Made by a program: the position numbers and the translations under genes. The notes under the pieces were generated by a model. That model was not told where the DNA came from, ran no database searches, and saw only the letters and a program-made list of their open reading frames with translations. A stretch of 64,000 bases of DNA from a virus, in the IMG/VR virus record IMGVR_UViG_3300042479_000727, positions 22,616 through 86,615 of that record. One strand, given 5' to 3'. Below, piece after piece: positions 1-8,702 of this stretch (its first letter is position 1; every line of letters starts with the position of its first letter).

Positions 1-76
1 ACATTTCCCAGGCGGTTTTATCAATAAAGCGGAAATCGTTGCCCTTTTCGGGCCGGTATAAACTGAGTCTTGGCAT
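1..76 (-). CDS. Neck-type structural protein, N-terminal fragment
   Basis: The gene runs off the window edge; only the first 25 codons are visible, starting MPRLSLYRPEKG and continuing NDFRFID. This opening (PR-x-x-YRP-x-KG-x-D-x-x-FID) is one I associate with a neck/virion structural protein (often called gp14) of marine T4-like phages. An ATG two codons upstream (82) is possible, but it lies 1 nt after the late promoter motif, so the ATG at 76 is preferred. It is divergent from the neck gene at 110. Family assignment is from memory of the N-terminus only. Confidence 0.5.
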   Translation of the reverse strand, partial: MPRLSLYRPEKGNDFRFIDKTAWEM

Positions 77-83
77 AGTCATA

Positions 84-91
84 TATTTACC
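84..91 (-). promoter_or_regulatory. Late promoter motif GGTAAATA
   Basis: A T4-type late -10 element pointing at the leftward neck-type gene. It lies 7 nt from the preferred ATG (76). It is back to back with the rightward motif at 97-104, so one short spacer serves both divergent genes. Confidence 0.5.
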
Positions 92-96
92 GCTAC

Positions 97-104
97 GATA
101 AATA
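97..104 (+). promoter_or_regulatory. Late promoter motif GATAAATA
   Basis: The motif ends exactly 5 nt before the ATG at 110. In T4 the late -10 element spans about -13 to -6, which places the start site on the A of the ATG. No Shine-Dalgarno sequence is visible, so a leaderless mRNA is predicted. Confidence 0.65.
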
Positions 105-109
105 CTCGT

Positions 110-868
110 ATGAGCACATCAGATCAAGCCAAAAATTCCGTATACAACTACTGCAAAACCATGCTAGGCGATGGTATGGTAGATGTAGAACTAGATCCCA
201 TCCACTACGACACAGCACTTAATCGTGCTCTAGCAGTTTTCCGTCAGCGTAGCGACAACGCTGTGGAAGAAAGTTATGCGTTTTTAACCCTCACAGAAAG
301 CACCAACGAATATATCCTGCCCAAAGAAATACAGCAGGTTCGACAGATATTCCGCAGATCGGTGGGATCAAGAACGGGTAATGGAACGGGTGGAACGGTG
401 TTTGAGCCATTTAACTTGGCCTATGCCAATACCTATTTGTTGAGTTCAACGAATATGGGCGGCTTGCTAACCTATGAACTGTTTGCACAGTATCAAGAAT
501 TGGTAGGCAAGATGTTTGGTTCATTTATTAACTACACATGGCATCCACAGAGTCACAAGCTGATCATACATCAACGTCCTCGCGGCGAAGAATCTGTGAT
601 GTTGCAGGTATACAATAGCCGACCTGACTTTGTGATTATTGATGATGTGTATTCCGGACAGTGGATCAAAGACTATGCGTTAGCCAACTGCAAAATGATG
701 CTAGGACAGGCTCGAAGCAAGTTTGGACAGATCGCAGGTCCGCAGGGTGGTACTCAACTCAATGGTACAGCACTGATCACAGAAGGTCAAACTGAGATGG
801 AAAAACTCACCGACGATCTGATGAAATTGGTTCCCGGCGGCAGCGGATATACCTGGATAACTGGTTGA
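110..868 (+). CDS. Neck protein, gp13-like
   Basis: Predicted 252-residue structural protein, close in size to gp13 head-completion/neck proteins of T4-like phages. It opens with a helical segment (residues 1-50) containing a Y-x-x-A-L-x-x-A-L-x-x-F/Y-R pattern that I associate with this family, followed by a beta-rich middle. There is no signal peptide or membrane segment. In the virion it would seal the filled head and join the tail. The position next to a divergent neck-type gene and upstream of the sheath fits. Translation is predicted to be leaderless from the late motif 5 nt upstream. Assignment rests on context and general pattern, not on a diagnostic motif. Confidence 0.55.
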   Translation: MSTSDQAKNSVYNYCKTMLGDGMVDVELDPIHYDTALNRALAVFRQRSDNAVEESYAFLTLTESTNEYILPKEIQQVRQIFRRSVGSRTGNGTGGTVFEPFNLAYANTYLLSSTNMGGLLTYELFAQYQELVGKMFGSFINYTWHPQSHKLIIHQRPRGEESVMLQVYNSRPDFVIIDDVYSGQWIKDYALANCKMMLGQARSKFGQIAGPQGGTQLNGTALITEGQTEMEKLTDDLMKLVPGGSGYTWITG

Positions 869-913
869 CCTTATAACTAATCTATATTATAATTGTTCTA
901 AAGGGGACAATTT

Positions 914-1570
914 ATGATTATAGGTGTATGCGGTTTCATAGGCTCGGGCAAAGACACTGTAGCCGACTATCTAGTTAATTTTCACGAATTTCGCAGAGAA
1001 AGTTTTGCTTCAACACTCAAAGATGCCGTGGCCAGCGTGTTTGGCTGGGATCGAACCATGCTGGAAGGGCGCACAGCACAGGCTCGAGAATGGCGTGAAC
1101 AAGTAGATCCTTGGTGGGCAGCACGTTTAGACATGCCCACATTAACTCCTAGATGGGTTCTACAATACTGGGGAACAGAAGTCTGTCGTAGGTCGTTCCA
1201 CGACGACATATGGATTGCTTCATTAGAAAACAAACTGCGTCTCAGCAAAGATCATATTGTAATTTCAGACTGCCGTTTCCCCAATGAAATTAAATCAATT
1301 AAAGATGCAGGCGGCCAAATTGTTTGGGTGCAGCGTGGTGAGTTGCCTGACTGGTATGAGGATGCTATCAGCGCCAATCAAGGCAATAATGTAGGGCTAA
1401 ACGCCATGAAGATGCGTAAAATACATGCATCGGAATGGGCATGGCTGGGCAGTGATTTTGACAAGATCATCGACAACAATGGCAGCATCGATGAACTTTA
1501 CGAGCAGAGTGCAAACCTAGTAGTCAGCAATAAGATCGCCTTGCCTCCAAGTTATACCCTCTTTGCCTAA
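914..1570 (+). CDS. gp1: Deoxynucleoside monophosphate kinase (gp1-like)
   Basis: Phosphorylates dNMPs to dNDPs for phage DNA synthesis. The N-terminus MIIGVCGFIGSGKDTVADYL contains the P-loop GFIGSGKDT (residues 7-15), where Asp after Gly-Lys is typical of the T4 gp1 family. A later VISDCRFPNEI segment (about 115-125) is the conserved DxRFxNE stretch of this family. Length (218 aa; T4 gp1 is 241) fits. A GGGGA-like ribosome binding site precedes the ATG. The 3' end overlaps the opposite-strand zinc-ribbon gene by 54 nt. This is a lone nucleotide metabolism gene inside the structural module. Confidence 0.85.
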   Translation: MIIGVCGFIGSGKDTVADYLVNFHEFRRESFASTLKDAVASVFGWDRTMLEGRTAQAREWREQVDPWWAARLDMPTLTPRWVLQYWGTEVCRRSFHDDIWIASLENKLRLSKDHIVISDCRFPNEIKSIKDAGGQIVWVQRGELPDWYEDAISANQGNNVGLNAMKMRKIHASEWAWLGSDFDKIIDNNGSIDELYEQSANLVVSNKIALPPSYTLFA

Positions 1571-1855
1571 GATAGCAGCGCAGTTCAAGCACACGGTTTT
1601 GAGATTTGAGGGTCTGCAGTTGTTGAGATTTTCATCTACATGAAACACTCGAAATACTTCGGCGTGTTGAGATCGAAACCCGCATTTTTCACACACGGGT
1701 TTGGGTTTGTATCCTGCTCGTTGCCAACGTGGAACATGAGCACTTGCACCGTGTGCTAGACAGATTTCACACAGTGTTCTGTAATAGGCACGAGTGTCTT
1801 TGTAGTAATTAATGGCTCTAGGTCGCTGTGCGCAGGCCTTGCATAGTGGTCGCAT
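1517..1855 (-). CDS. Zinc-ribbon, HNH-like endonuclease candidate
   Basis: 112-residue basic protein with four CxxC-type pairs (CKAC, CEIC, CEKC, CLNC), suggesting two treble-clef or zinc-ribbon units. The segment VFHVDENLNNCRPSNLKTVC (about 70-89) matches an HNH core: His, then Asp, an Asn in N-x-x-NL spacing, then the C-terminal CxxC. It is probably a small homing-type or packaging-associated nuclease; catalytic ability is not certain. It lies on the strand opposite to all neighbours and overlaps the 3' end of the dNMP kinase gene. A late motif lies 4 nt upstream of the ATG. Confidence 0.6.
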   Translation of the reverse strand: MRPLCKACAQRPRAINYYKDTRAYYRTLCEICLAHGASAHVPRWQRAGYKPKPVCEKCGFRSQHAEVFRVFHVDENLNNCRPSNLKTVCLNCAAILGKEGITWRQGDLIADY

Positions 1856-1859
1856 TTGA

Positions 1860-1867
1860 TATTTACC
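1860..1867 (-). promoter_or_regulatory. Late promoter motif GGTAAATA
   Basis: The element ends 4 nt before the ATG at 1855, again predicting a leaderless or nearly leaderless transcript for the HNH-like gene. Confidence 0.5.
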
Positions 1868-1918
1868 CTTTTAGACCCCTTTTGTTCGGTGCCTAACTTG
1901 CTGTTTTTGGAATAGTAT

Positions 1919-1926
1919 GCTAAATA
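1919..1926 (+). promoter_or_regulatory. Late promoter motif GCTAAATA with leader for the sheath gene
   Basis: Unlike its neighbours, this motif is followed by a leader of about 28 nt containing the ribosome binding site CAGGAGAA, 9-10 nt before the ATG at 1960. This leadered arrangement fits a very highly expressed virion gene. Confidence 0.5.
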
Positions 1927-1959
1927 TTATGAGCAACTATTACCAGGAGAATAGGCGAT

Positions 1960-4900
1960 ATGGCACTAACATCACCAGGCGTACAAGTTACGGTAATCGA
2001 CGAGAGTTTTTATACACCAGCAGAACCTGGTACGGTTCCTCTTATCGTCGTAGCTACAGCCCAAGATAAAACAAACGGAGCTGGAACAAACACAGCTTCA
2101 GCAACAACCAAAGCAAATGCTGGCAAGGCATTTAAAATTACGAGTCAGAGAGATCTCACAGATCTTTTTGGGATTCCGTTCTTTGAACAGACAGCGAGTT
2201 CAACTCCTATCCATGGTTCAGAGCGCAACGAATATGGACTATTAGCAGCCTATAGTTTGCTAGGTGTAAGCAACGCGGCATTTATTGTTCGAGCTGATGT
2301 AGATCTAGACCAACTCGCAGCAGAAGTAGATGCCCCGGGAGCGAACCCTGTAAACGGCAAATGGTGGATGGACACACAGGCCACAACTTGGGGTATCCAA
2401 GAGTGGAACAGTGCCGCAGCATCAACAGCCGGCGGACAGAAATTTACTAACAAAGTACCGTTAGTGCTAACAGATGCAGACAGTCCTTCTAAAATTGAAA
2501 ACAATGCTCCTAAAACATCTGTAGGACAGATCGGAGATTATGCAGTAGTATTTCAAACTGTAGGTGAAGCTGCTGCATATACAACTGCAAATGACTTGGC
2601 AAGAATATATTACAAGTCTCCAGGCAATGGCGGGGTAAGTGCCGGCGGCACACCAGTTGATGCAGGCGAATGGGTATTGATAGGTTCCAATGCGTGGAAA
2701 GCCAGCTGGCCAGTAGCAGTAAGTAACACATACTCGGGAACACTGTCGGGCACTTTATTCGTTAACGCCCAACAAATTACTGCAGGAACTTTAACACAAA
2801 TCGCAAACAACATCAATTCACCCGGTATCGTGGGTGTAACAGCAAAGATGTTGGGTAATAAGTTATACATCTATTCCGATGGTAGATCATTAGGAGAAAA
2901 CACTAATGTTGAAGTTGGAGACAGTGCATTGTCTGCTGATGGACAGATAAAGTTAGAAAATGGCACAGCAAGCTGGAGCACCATTGGCATTGACACCGGA
3001 TTATACCTCAGCCCTAAACTGCAACAATCACCGCACACAGATGTGCCGACTTACAAGCGCAGTGATAACCCAACCTCATTGCAGGGATATGCTACAGGGT
3101 CTGTATGGATTAAAACCACAGAGCCAAACAACGGCGCTAGATGGAGAGCCAAGCAGTGGAGTTCAGCTACATTATCGTGGGTAGCATCAGAAGCTCCTAT
3201 ATATGCATCTACCAATGCTGCACTTTACTATCTAGATCGCAGTGGAGGTGGTGCTAACATCTCAGCAGATACAGTGTTTGTACAGAGCAATGCACAAGAA
3301 CACAGTGGATTTGACGCAACTCCAGACACAGCTGAATTCCGTATGTGGTATAGACATATAGGTATAGGTCAGGGCACCAGCATTACATCCAACATTATCA
3401 AAAGTGGAACCTTTACCGCTGCTTCTACTAGAACATTTACCTTGGCTGAAAGCATAGTAGGACAGTTGGCTCTAGATGCTGCCAAAACCATTACTTTGTC
3501 AACAGCCGCGGGAAATGCGCCTACAGGCGACAACAGCGATGCAGACAAGTTTGCTGCTGCTATCAACGCAGCCGGCTTCACAAACATCGAAGCCTCTGTG
3601 GTGCAGATTACCCTAACACAGAGCAGATTGGTAATTACTCACAATGACGGTGGCGATTTTAGACTCACAGACAGCACAGGTAATCCATTGTCGACTCTAT
3701 TCACTCCATACAACATCAAGACCAGAGCTGGCACAGAAAACTTCTACAATATTTCATTGGGTAGTGGTGCTGCAGGCGCAGAAGATCTTGCTGCAGGTGC
3801 TGCACAAGACTATCTAGCTTCAGGTTATCAGCCGTTAGCCGCACAAGATCCAAGATTCTCAGCCAGTCCAGATGCTCCATTGAATGAAGCAGCAGATCAA
3901 CAACTATGGTACAATCCTAACTTTGCTGATGTTGACATTATGGTTCATAATGGCAACACATGGGTGGGATATAGACACAGCACAGCACCATATTTTAATC
4001 AAACTGACGACACAGCGTTGACAAAGAGAACCGGTTACTTACCAATAGTAGCTGCCAGCAATCCATATGTGTCAGGCGTTACTGTCACAGGTGATTTGTG
4101 GATCAGCACAGCTGATCTAGAAAACTTCCCAACAATTTATAGATACAACAGCAATTTGACCGACATCGGTGATGTTACACTGCGTTGGGAATTGGTTGAT
4201 AAGACAGATCAAACCACAGAAGAAGGTGTGCTGTTTGCAGATGCTCGTCAAGGTACAAGTGGTGGTACAGCTACTACAGCACCTAGTGATGACATTGCCG
4301 ACTTGATTACCAACAACTTCCTAGACCCAGATGCTCCAGATCCAGCACTATATCCAAAAGGTATGTTGCTGTGGAATCTAAGACGTAGCGGCGGCAACGT
4401 TAAGCAATATCGCAACAACTATATTGATACTGCTACAGATAATCCACGCACAAGCCAATCTGGCGGTACTAATAACGGTGACCCATTTGTTAGCGGTTCA
4501 GGCCAAACTATGGAAAGCTACTATCCAGATCGTTGGGTTACAGCGTCAGGCAACAACGAAGACGGATCAGGCAGTTTTGGTCGCAAAGCACAACGCAAGG
4601 TAGTTACACAGGCCTTGAAGTCGGTGATTGACACAAGTCAAGAGATCCGTGATGAAGAACGCAGAAACTTCAACATCATAGCTTGCCCAGGATATCCAGA
4701 AACAATGAGCAATCTAGTTAATCTTAACATTGACAGAGGTATCACAGCATTTGTCATAGGTGATACTCCATTGAGATTGCCTGCAGATGCTACATCATTG
4801 AACAACTGGGGAACTAATGCAGAATTAGTCACAGACAACGGCGATGACGGCATTGTAACCTATGATGAATACTTGGCTACATACTATCCAAATGGATTTA

Positions 4901-5514
4901 CCACTGACCTAAGTGGTTCTAATGCAGTGGTTCCAGCAAGTCACATGATGCTGAAGACTATCGCACTCAGCGATAATGTCAGCTTCCCATGGTTTGCACC
5001 AGCAGGAACACGTCGTGGCGGTATTACAAATGCCACAGCAGTGGGTTATATTGATGCTGCCACAGGTGAGTTCCAAACTGTAGCACTCAACGAAGGCCAA
5101 CGTGATACACTATATGAATTAAAGGTCAATCCAATTCCATTCTTCAACGGAGTAGGACTTGTGGCTTACGGTCAAAAGACTCGTGCAAGAAATGCATCAG
5201 CACTAGATCGTATCAACGTAGCACGATTGGTAGTATATCTACGTAGCCAGTTGAACAAGTTGGCTCGTCCATATTTGTTCGAACCCAACGACAAGATTAC
5301 CAGAGATGAAATCAAACAAGCGGCAGAAAGCCTATTGTTGGAATTGGTAGGCTTGAGAGCAATCTACGACTTTGCGGTTGTGTGTGATGAAAGCAATAAT
5401 ACTCCGTCTCGTATCGATCGCAACGAACTTTATGTTGATATCGCCATAGAGCCAGTGAAAGCCATTGAGTTCATTTACATTCCATTGCGTATCAAGAACA
5501 CAGGAGAAATTTAA
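1960..5514 (+). CDS. gp18: Tail sheath protein, gp18-like, oversized
   Basis: The contractile tail sheath subunit. The N-terminus (LTSPGVQVTVIDESFY) has the S/PGV-x-x-x-x-D pattern typical of sheath proteins. The C-terminal 350 residues carry the conserved handshake and core region, with a closing beta segment (ELYVDIAIEPVKAIEFIYI) seen in gp18 homologues. At 1184 residues it is nearly twice T4 gp18 (659); the extra length is a central Thr/Ser/Gly/Asn-rich beta insertion (roughly residues 130-800), which would sit on the sheath surface. It has a strong ribosome binding site and is followed 2 nt later by the tube gene, as in T4. Confidence 0.9.
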   Translation: MALTSPGVQVTVIDESFYTPAEPGTVPLIVVATAQDKTNGAGTNTASATTKANAGKAFKITSQRDLTDLFGIPFFEQTASSTPIHGSERNEYGLLAAYSLLGVSNAAFIVRADVDLDQLAAEVDAPGANPVNGKWWMDTQATTWGIQEWNSAAASTAGGQKFTNKVPLVLTDADSPSKIENNAPKTSVGQIGDYAVVFQTVGEAAAYTTANDLARIYYKSPGNGGVSAGGTPVDAGEWVLIGSNAWKASWPVAVSNTYSGTLSGTLFVNAQQITAGTLTQIANNINSPGIVGVTAKMLGNKLYIYSDGRSLGENTNVEVGDSALSADGQIKLENGTASWSTIGIDTGLYLSPKLQQSPHTDVPTYKRSDNPTSLQGYATGSVWIKTTEPNNGARWRAKQWSSATLSWVASEAPIYASTNAALYYLDRSGGGANISADTVFVQSNAQEHSGFDATPDTAEFRMWYRHIGIGQGTSITSNIIKSGTFTAASTRTFTLAESIVGQLALDAAKTITLSTAAGNAPTGDNSDADKFAAAINAAGFTNIEASVVQITLTQSRLVITHNDGGDFRLTDSTGNPLSTLFTPYNIKTRAGTENFYNISLGSGAAGAEDLAAGAAQDYLASGYQPLAAQDPRFSASPDAPLNEAADQQLWYNPNFADVDIMVHNGNTWVGYRHSTAPYFNQTDDTALTKRTGYLPIVAASNPYVSGVTVTGDLWISTADLENFPTIYRYNSNLTDIGDVTLRWELVDKTDQTTEEGVLFADARQGTSGGTATTAPSDDIADLITNNFLDPDAPDPALYPKGMLLWNLRRSGGNVKQYRNNYIDTATDNPRTSQSGGTNNGDPFVSGSGQTMESYYPDRWVTASGNNEDGSGSFGRKAQRKVVTQALKSVIDTSQEIRDEERRNFNIIACPGYPETMSNLVNLNIDRGITAFVIGDTPLRLPADATSLNNWGTNAELVTDNGDDGIVTYDEYLATYYPNGFTTDLSGSNAVVPASHMMLKTIALSDNVSFPWFAPAGTRRGGITNATAVGYIDAATGEFQTVALNEGQRDTLYELKVNPIPFFNGVGLVAYGQKTRARNASALDRINVARLVVYLRSQLNKLARPYLFEPNDKITRDEIKQAAESLLLELVGLRAIYDFAVVCDESNNTPSRIDRNELYVDIAIEPVKAIEFIYIPLRIKNTGEI

Positions 5515-5516
5515 AA

Positions 5517-6167
5517 ATGGCAATTACATCGCTTAATAACATTGGTATTCCAACTACCAACGCAGCTGGCAGCACTCAAGTGCTGTTGATGCCAAAATTA
5601 AAATATCGCTTCAGAGTTACACTGTTGGGATTTGGAGTTACCGCAGCCACTGAACTTACCAAACAGGTGCAAGATGTTACTAGACCCAAAGTGGCGTTTG
5701 AAGAAATGACGCTGGATGTCTATAACTCCAAAGTTAAATTGGCTGGCAGACACACATTAGAACCAATTACATTAACATTGCGTGATGATGCTAGTGGTCA
5801 AGTTCAGAAAATGGTAGGACAGCAGATCCAGAAACAGTTTGACTTCATGGAACAGGCTTCAGCACGTTCAGGTATTGACTACAAATTTACCACACGCATA
5901 GAAGTTCTTGACGGGGGCAACGGATTGTTAGTGCCGAGCACTTTAGAAACATTTGAACTATATGGATGTTTCATTCAAAATGCAGACTACGGTGATGCAA
6001 ACTACAGCACCAATGAGCATATGACTGTAGCATTGTCGATTGTTTACGATAATCTATCACAGTTTGCAGCTGGTGCGGCAGCAGTAAGCCCAATAGGTGG
6101 TATTGGCGCAGCAGTAGGAAGAACTATTGGTGCAGCTACTACAGGCGCTTCTACAGCACAAGGTTAA
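5517..6167 (+). CDS. gp19: Tail tube protein, gp19-like
   Basis: Predicted inner tube subunit, stacked inside the sheath. The 216-residue protein has the gp19-type core: MPKLKYRFRVTLLGFG near residue 25, a VTRPKVAFEEMTLDVYNSKV segment (about 57-76), and a C-terminal part including FELYGCFIQNADYGDANYS. It is about 50 residues longer than T4 gp19 because of an Ala/Gly-rich tail. Position directly after the sheath gene is diagnostic. The ribosome binding site AGGAGAAA lies inside the end of the sheath gene. A terminator follows. Confidence 0.88.
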   Translation: MAITSLNNIGIPTTNAAGSTQVLLMPKLKYRFRVTLLGFGVTAATELTKQVQDVTRPKVAFEEMTLDVYNSKVKLAGRHTLEPITLTLRDDASGQVQKMVGQQIQKQFDFMEQASARSGIDYKFTTRIEVLDGGNGLLVPSTLETFELYGCFIQNADYGDANYSTNEHMTVALSIVYDNLSQFAAGAAAVSPIGGIGAAVGRTIGAATTGASTAQG

Positions 6168-6182
6168 TAGTAATATTAGCTC

Positions 6183-6213
6183 AAAAAGCCCGACTAAAAA
6201 TCGGGCTTTTTTT
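6183..6213 (+). terminator. Rho-independent terminator after the tube gene
   Basis: Perfect 11-bp arms built from AAAAAGCCCGA and TCGGGCTTTTT with a short A-rich loop and a run of T. It closes the sheath-tube transcript. Confidence 0.9.
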
Positions 6214-6217
6214 GTGG

Positions 6218-6225
6218 CATAAATA
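6218..6225 (+). promoter_or_regulatory. Late promoter motif CATAAATA
   Basis: It ends exactly 5 nt before the ATG at 6231 and directly follows the terminator. No Shine-Dalgarno sequence is present, so a leaderless transcript is predicted. Confidence 0.65.
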
Positions 6226-6230
6226 TTTGT

Positions 6231-7319
6231 ATGGCAAATAAATTCACAAGATATCTATCAGAATTCGGTTCCGGCTTGATTGAGGGTGTGACCAAACCCA
6301 AAGGTCAAATGAGTAATTATCGCCACGCTACTAGATTGTTTATTGACAACAATCTACGATTAAGCCCAAAAACCAAATTCCTGTTTTATGTATATTTCGA
6401 AATGGATAATTCAGTGCGAGGCATGTCACCATTCAGTGCCAAACACAAGAACGAAGCAGGGTTATTGGTCAAGAGTGCCGATCTTCCGAAATTTAATTTT
6501 GATTCTGTAATAAAGAATCAATACAATCGAAAAAAGATCGTATATAAACAGATAAATTATGATCCAGTAAACATCAACATGCACGATGACAGCAACAATG
6601 TTATAAGTGCCATGTGGGCTTTGTATTATGGCTACTACATCGGCGATAGGCATAATCCCAACGCTGCCTACGAATCCAATCATTATAGAGCCACTGGTAC
6701 TAACAAAGACAATTTTCGATATGGCCTAGACAATGACAAGAGTGTGGATTTTTTTAAATCTGTAACTATCTATACCATGAGTCGTAGACGATTTGTCGGT
6801 TACACATTAGTAAACCCCCGAATCAAATCATGGAGCCATGGCGGTATGGATTACTCTGCCAGCGAATTCAACGAAAGCACCATGACCTTGGAATACGAAG
6901 CGGTGCGATACAGCACAGGCAATGTGTCTGTGGGAACACCTAAAGGATTTGCAACCTTGCATTATGACACTGTGCCAAGTCCACTGAGTGTGGCAGGTGG
7001 AGGTGTTGCCACACTAACGGGCGAGGGTGGTGTGCTAGATGGGCTTGAACAGATTTTTGGTGATGTTGGAACAGGCGCTGCCTTTAACACGCCCGGAGGT
7101 TTTATAGGCACCTTGGCCAAAACTTTTAACACCTACAAAAATTTCAATAATCTCAGCAAAGAGCAATTGGCTAGCGAAGCCATTAACATACTAAGTAACC
7201 CAGGAAATATTTCAACAGCAATTGATAAGGTCAGCGGAGTTGTCGGAACTGTGTTTCCTAAAAGTGCTACAACAGAAGCTACTACTAATGCTAGACAACG
7301 CAATATCACAGGTAATTAA
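6231..7319 (+). CDS. Tail-tube-like protein, gp54-type tube initiator candidate
   Basis: 362-residue protein sharing features of the gp19/gp54 tube fold. After a basic N-terminus it has FLFYVYFEMD (about 50), GLLVKSADLPKFNFDSV (about 80), and VYKQINYDPVNINMHDDSNN (about 105), the pattern of tube proteins in which a beta strand precedes a helix with an aromatic YYGYY stretch. The C-terminus is Gly/Ala-rich and then helical. By context (after the tube gene, with its own late promoter) it may cap the baseplate and start tube polymerisation, as gp54 does in T4. A tube paralogue of other function is possible. Confidence 0.5.
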   Translation: MANKFTRYLSEFGSGLIEGVTKPKGQMSNYRHATRLFIDNNLRLSPKTKFLFYVYFEMDNSVRGMSPFSAKHKNEAGLLVKSADLPKFNFDSVIKNQYNRKKIVYKQINYDPVNINMHDDSNNVISAMWALYYGYYIGDRHNPNAAYESNHYRATGTNKDNFRYGLDNDKSVDFFKSVTIYTMSRRRFVGYTLVNPRIKSWSHGGMDYSASEFNESTMTLEYEAVRYSTGNVSVGTPKGFATLHYDTVPSPLSVAGGGVATLTGEGGVLDGLEQIFGDVGTGAAFNTPGGFIGTLAKTFNTYKNFNNLSKEQLASEAINILSNPGNISTAIDKVSGVVGTVFPKSATTEATTNARQRNITGN

Positions 7320-7321
7320 CC

Positions 7322-7687
7322 ATGGCTACAAACTTACCATCACAGACCATTGAAGACAGCGCCGCTGCTACCAAATTGTATTTTGAAAACTATGGCGAAT
7401 CTGCTCTAGAGTTTCCCTCCAACGATGTCTCTGCCGCAGTGAGCTTTTTTCAACAGGCTGGATTTGATCTTGATGCTGCCTCAACTTCTGCAGCAGTGGT
7501 ACTAAGACAGGCCAAGCTCGACAATACACCTATTTTTCAAATCTTAGATACACTAAAGAATTTTCCAGGAGTTTCATTGAGCCAGATAGTTGCAGAAATA
7601 CTTAACAACAATCGCGTGCCTACATCTATATTGGGATATAGAACTCAAAACGTCGATAACAATAAGACTAGAAATATCGCTGCCTAA
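7322..7687 (+). CDS. Conserved small virion-module protein, unknown
   Basis: 121 residues, acidic, mostly helical, without membrane segments. The C-terminal half (IFQILDTLKNFPGVSLSQIV followed by NNNRVPTSILGY) looks like an amphipathic helical domain. The gene starts 2 nt after the tube-like gene and its stop codon overlaps the start of the head-completion gene, so it is translated with the virion operon. I do not recognise a function; a baseplate or neck accessory is possible. Confidence 0.6.
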   Translation: MATNLPSQTIEDSAAATKLYFENYGESALEFPSNDVSAAVSFFQQAGFDLDAASTSAAVVLRQAKLDNTPIFQILDTLKNFPGVSLSQIVAEILNNNRVPTSILGYRTQNVDNNKTRNIAA

Positions 7688-8127
7688 TGTCTAAATTTGC
7701 ACAGGGACGATTTGAAATGAAAAATCCCGACAAGTATGTCGGCAAGAAAATACCATTGGCTCGTAGTTCATGGGAATTTGTGTTCATGCGCATGTTGGAT
7801 GAGCATCAAGGTGTAGAAAATTGGGCCAGCGAAAGCATACAGATACCGTATAGAGATCCCTTGACGGGCAAATACACAATATATGTGCCTGATTTCTTTG
7901 TGGTCTACAAGGACAAAACTGGTAAGAAACATGCAGAAGTTGTTGAAGTAAAACCGCAGAGTCAAACACTAAGAGAGTCGGTGGGCAAAAGCCGATACAA
8001 CCAAGAGCAATATATTAAAAACATGGCCAAATGGGAAGCTGCCACAGCTTGGTGCAAACAGCAGGGCCTTAGATTCAGGGTGGTCAATGAAGGTGATATT
8101 TTCCATCAAGGATCAAAAAGAAAATGA
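7687..8127 (+). CDS. gp4: Head completion nuclease-fold protein, gp4-like
   Basis: Predicted homologue of T4 gp4, which closes the head after packaging. The 146-residue protein follows the TnsA-like endonuclease layout: SSWEFVFMRMLDEH (Glu near 30), then IPYRDPLTGKYTIYVPDFFV with the catalytic-type Asp in PDFF, and AEVVEVKPQ giving the E-x-K element. Size matches T4 gp4 (150). The start overlaps the stop of the preceding gene, and the methyltransferase gene follows with an ATGA-type overlap. Confidence 0.75.
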   Translation: MSKFAQGRFEMKNPDKYVGKKIPLARSSWEFVFMRMLDEHQGVENWASESIQIPYRDPLTGKYTIYVPDFFVVYKDKTGKKHAEVVEVKPQSQTLRESVGKSRYNQEQYIKNMAKWEAATAWCKQQGLRFRVVNEGDIFHQGSKRK

Positions 8128-8702
8128 TGCATTATTCACAGGTTGGTCAAGATATCTTTGCGCTTCAAATTTGCAATCACAAATCATATGTAGAAATTGG
8201 TGCAGCAGATCCTATAAAACTGAGTAATACGTTTTTGTTAGAAAAACAGGGCTGGTCGGGTATTAGTTTAGAACTTAATGCAGATTTTAAAGCAGACTGG
8301 TCTAACATCAGGGGTAATTCTTGCTATTATACAGACGCAGTTAATTACAAGTATAATTTAAAAGATCGAATAGGATATTTGAGTTGTGACATTAATCCTC
8401 CAGAATTAACATTGCAGGCACTTAAAAATGTAATCAATCAGGGTATTGTTTTTGACTGTATAACTTTTGAACATGACGATTATTGGCGAGAAGAAAAAGG
8501 ATTTTTGGAAACATGTAATTCTGCAAAAGAATATCTAGATAGCAAAGGATACAAAGTTGCAGTAAATAATGTGTTTGCTATTAGAAGAAGAAAATCTTGG
8601 ACAGGTGAATGTCATTTTGAAACCTGGTATGTGAATAAAGATATAGAATTTAAAACTGTAGAATATAGAGACTGGGTTAAAACACAGATAAGTATGATAT
8701 GA
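8124..8702 (+). CDS. FkbM-like SAM-dependent methyltransferase
   Basis: 192-residue protein opening with SQVGQDIFALQIC, then YVEIGAADPIKLSNTFLLEK and GWSGISLELN. These are the opening, motif I and motif II of FkbM-type methyltransferases, which commonly O-methylate sugars. Later motifs are diverged; the acidic post-I region is visible but the catalytic pocket cannot be confirmed. The gene is clearly more AT-rich than its neighbours and sits between gp4-like and gp16-like genes, so it looks like inserted cargo. Overlaps on both sides (ATGA) show it is part of the operon. Confidence 0.7.
   Translation: MMHYSQVGQDIFALQICNHKSYVEIGAADPIKLSNTFLLEKQGWSGISLELNADFKADWSNIRGNSCYYTDAVNYKYNLKDRIGYLSCDINPPELTLQALKNVINQGIVFDCITFEHDDYWREEKGFLETCNSAKEYLDSKGYKVAVNNVFAIRRRKSWTGECHFETWYVNKDIEFKTVEYRDWVKTQISMI

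Noticed and set aside
2250-5100. Minus-strand frames inside the sheath gene
   Set aside because: Antisense shadows without promoters, ribosome binding sites or recognisable domains.
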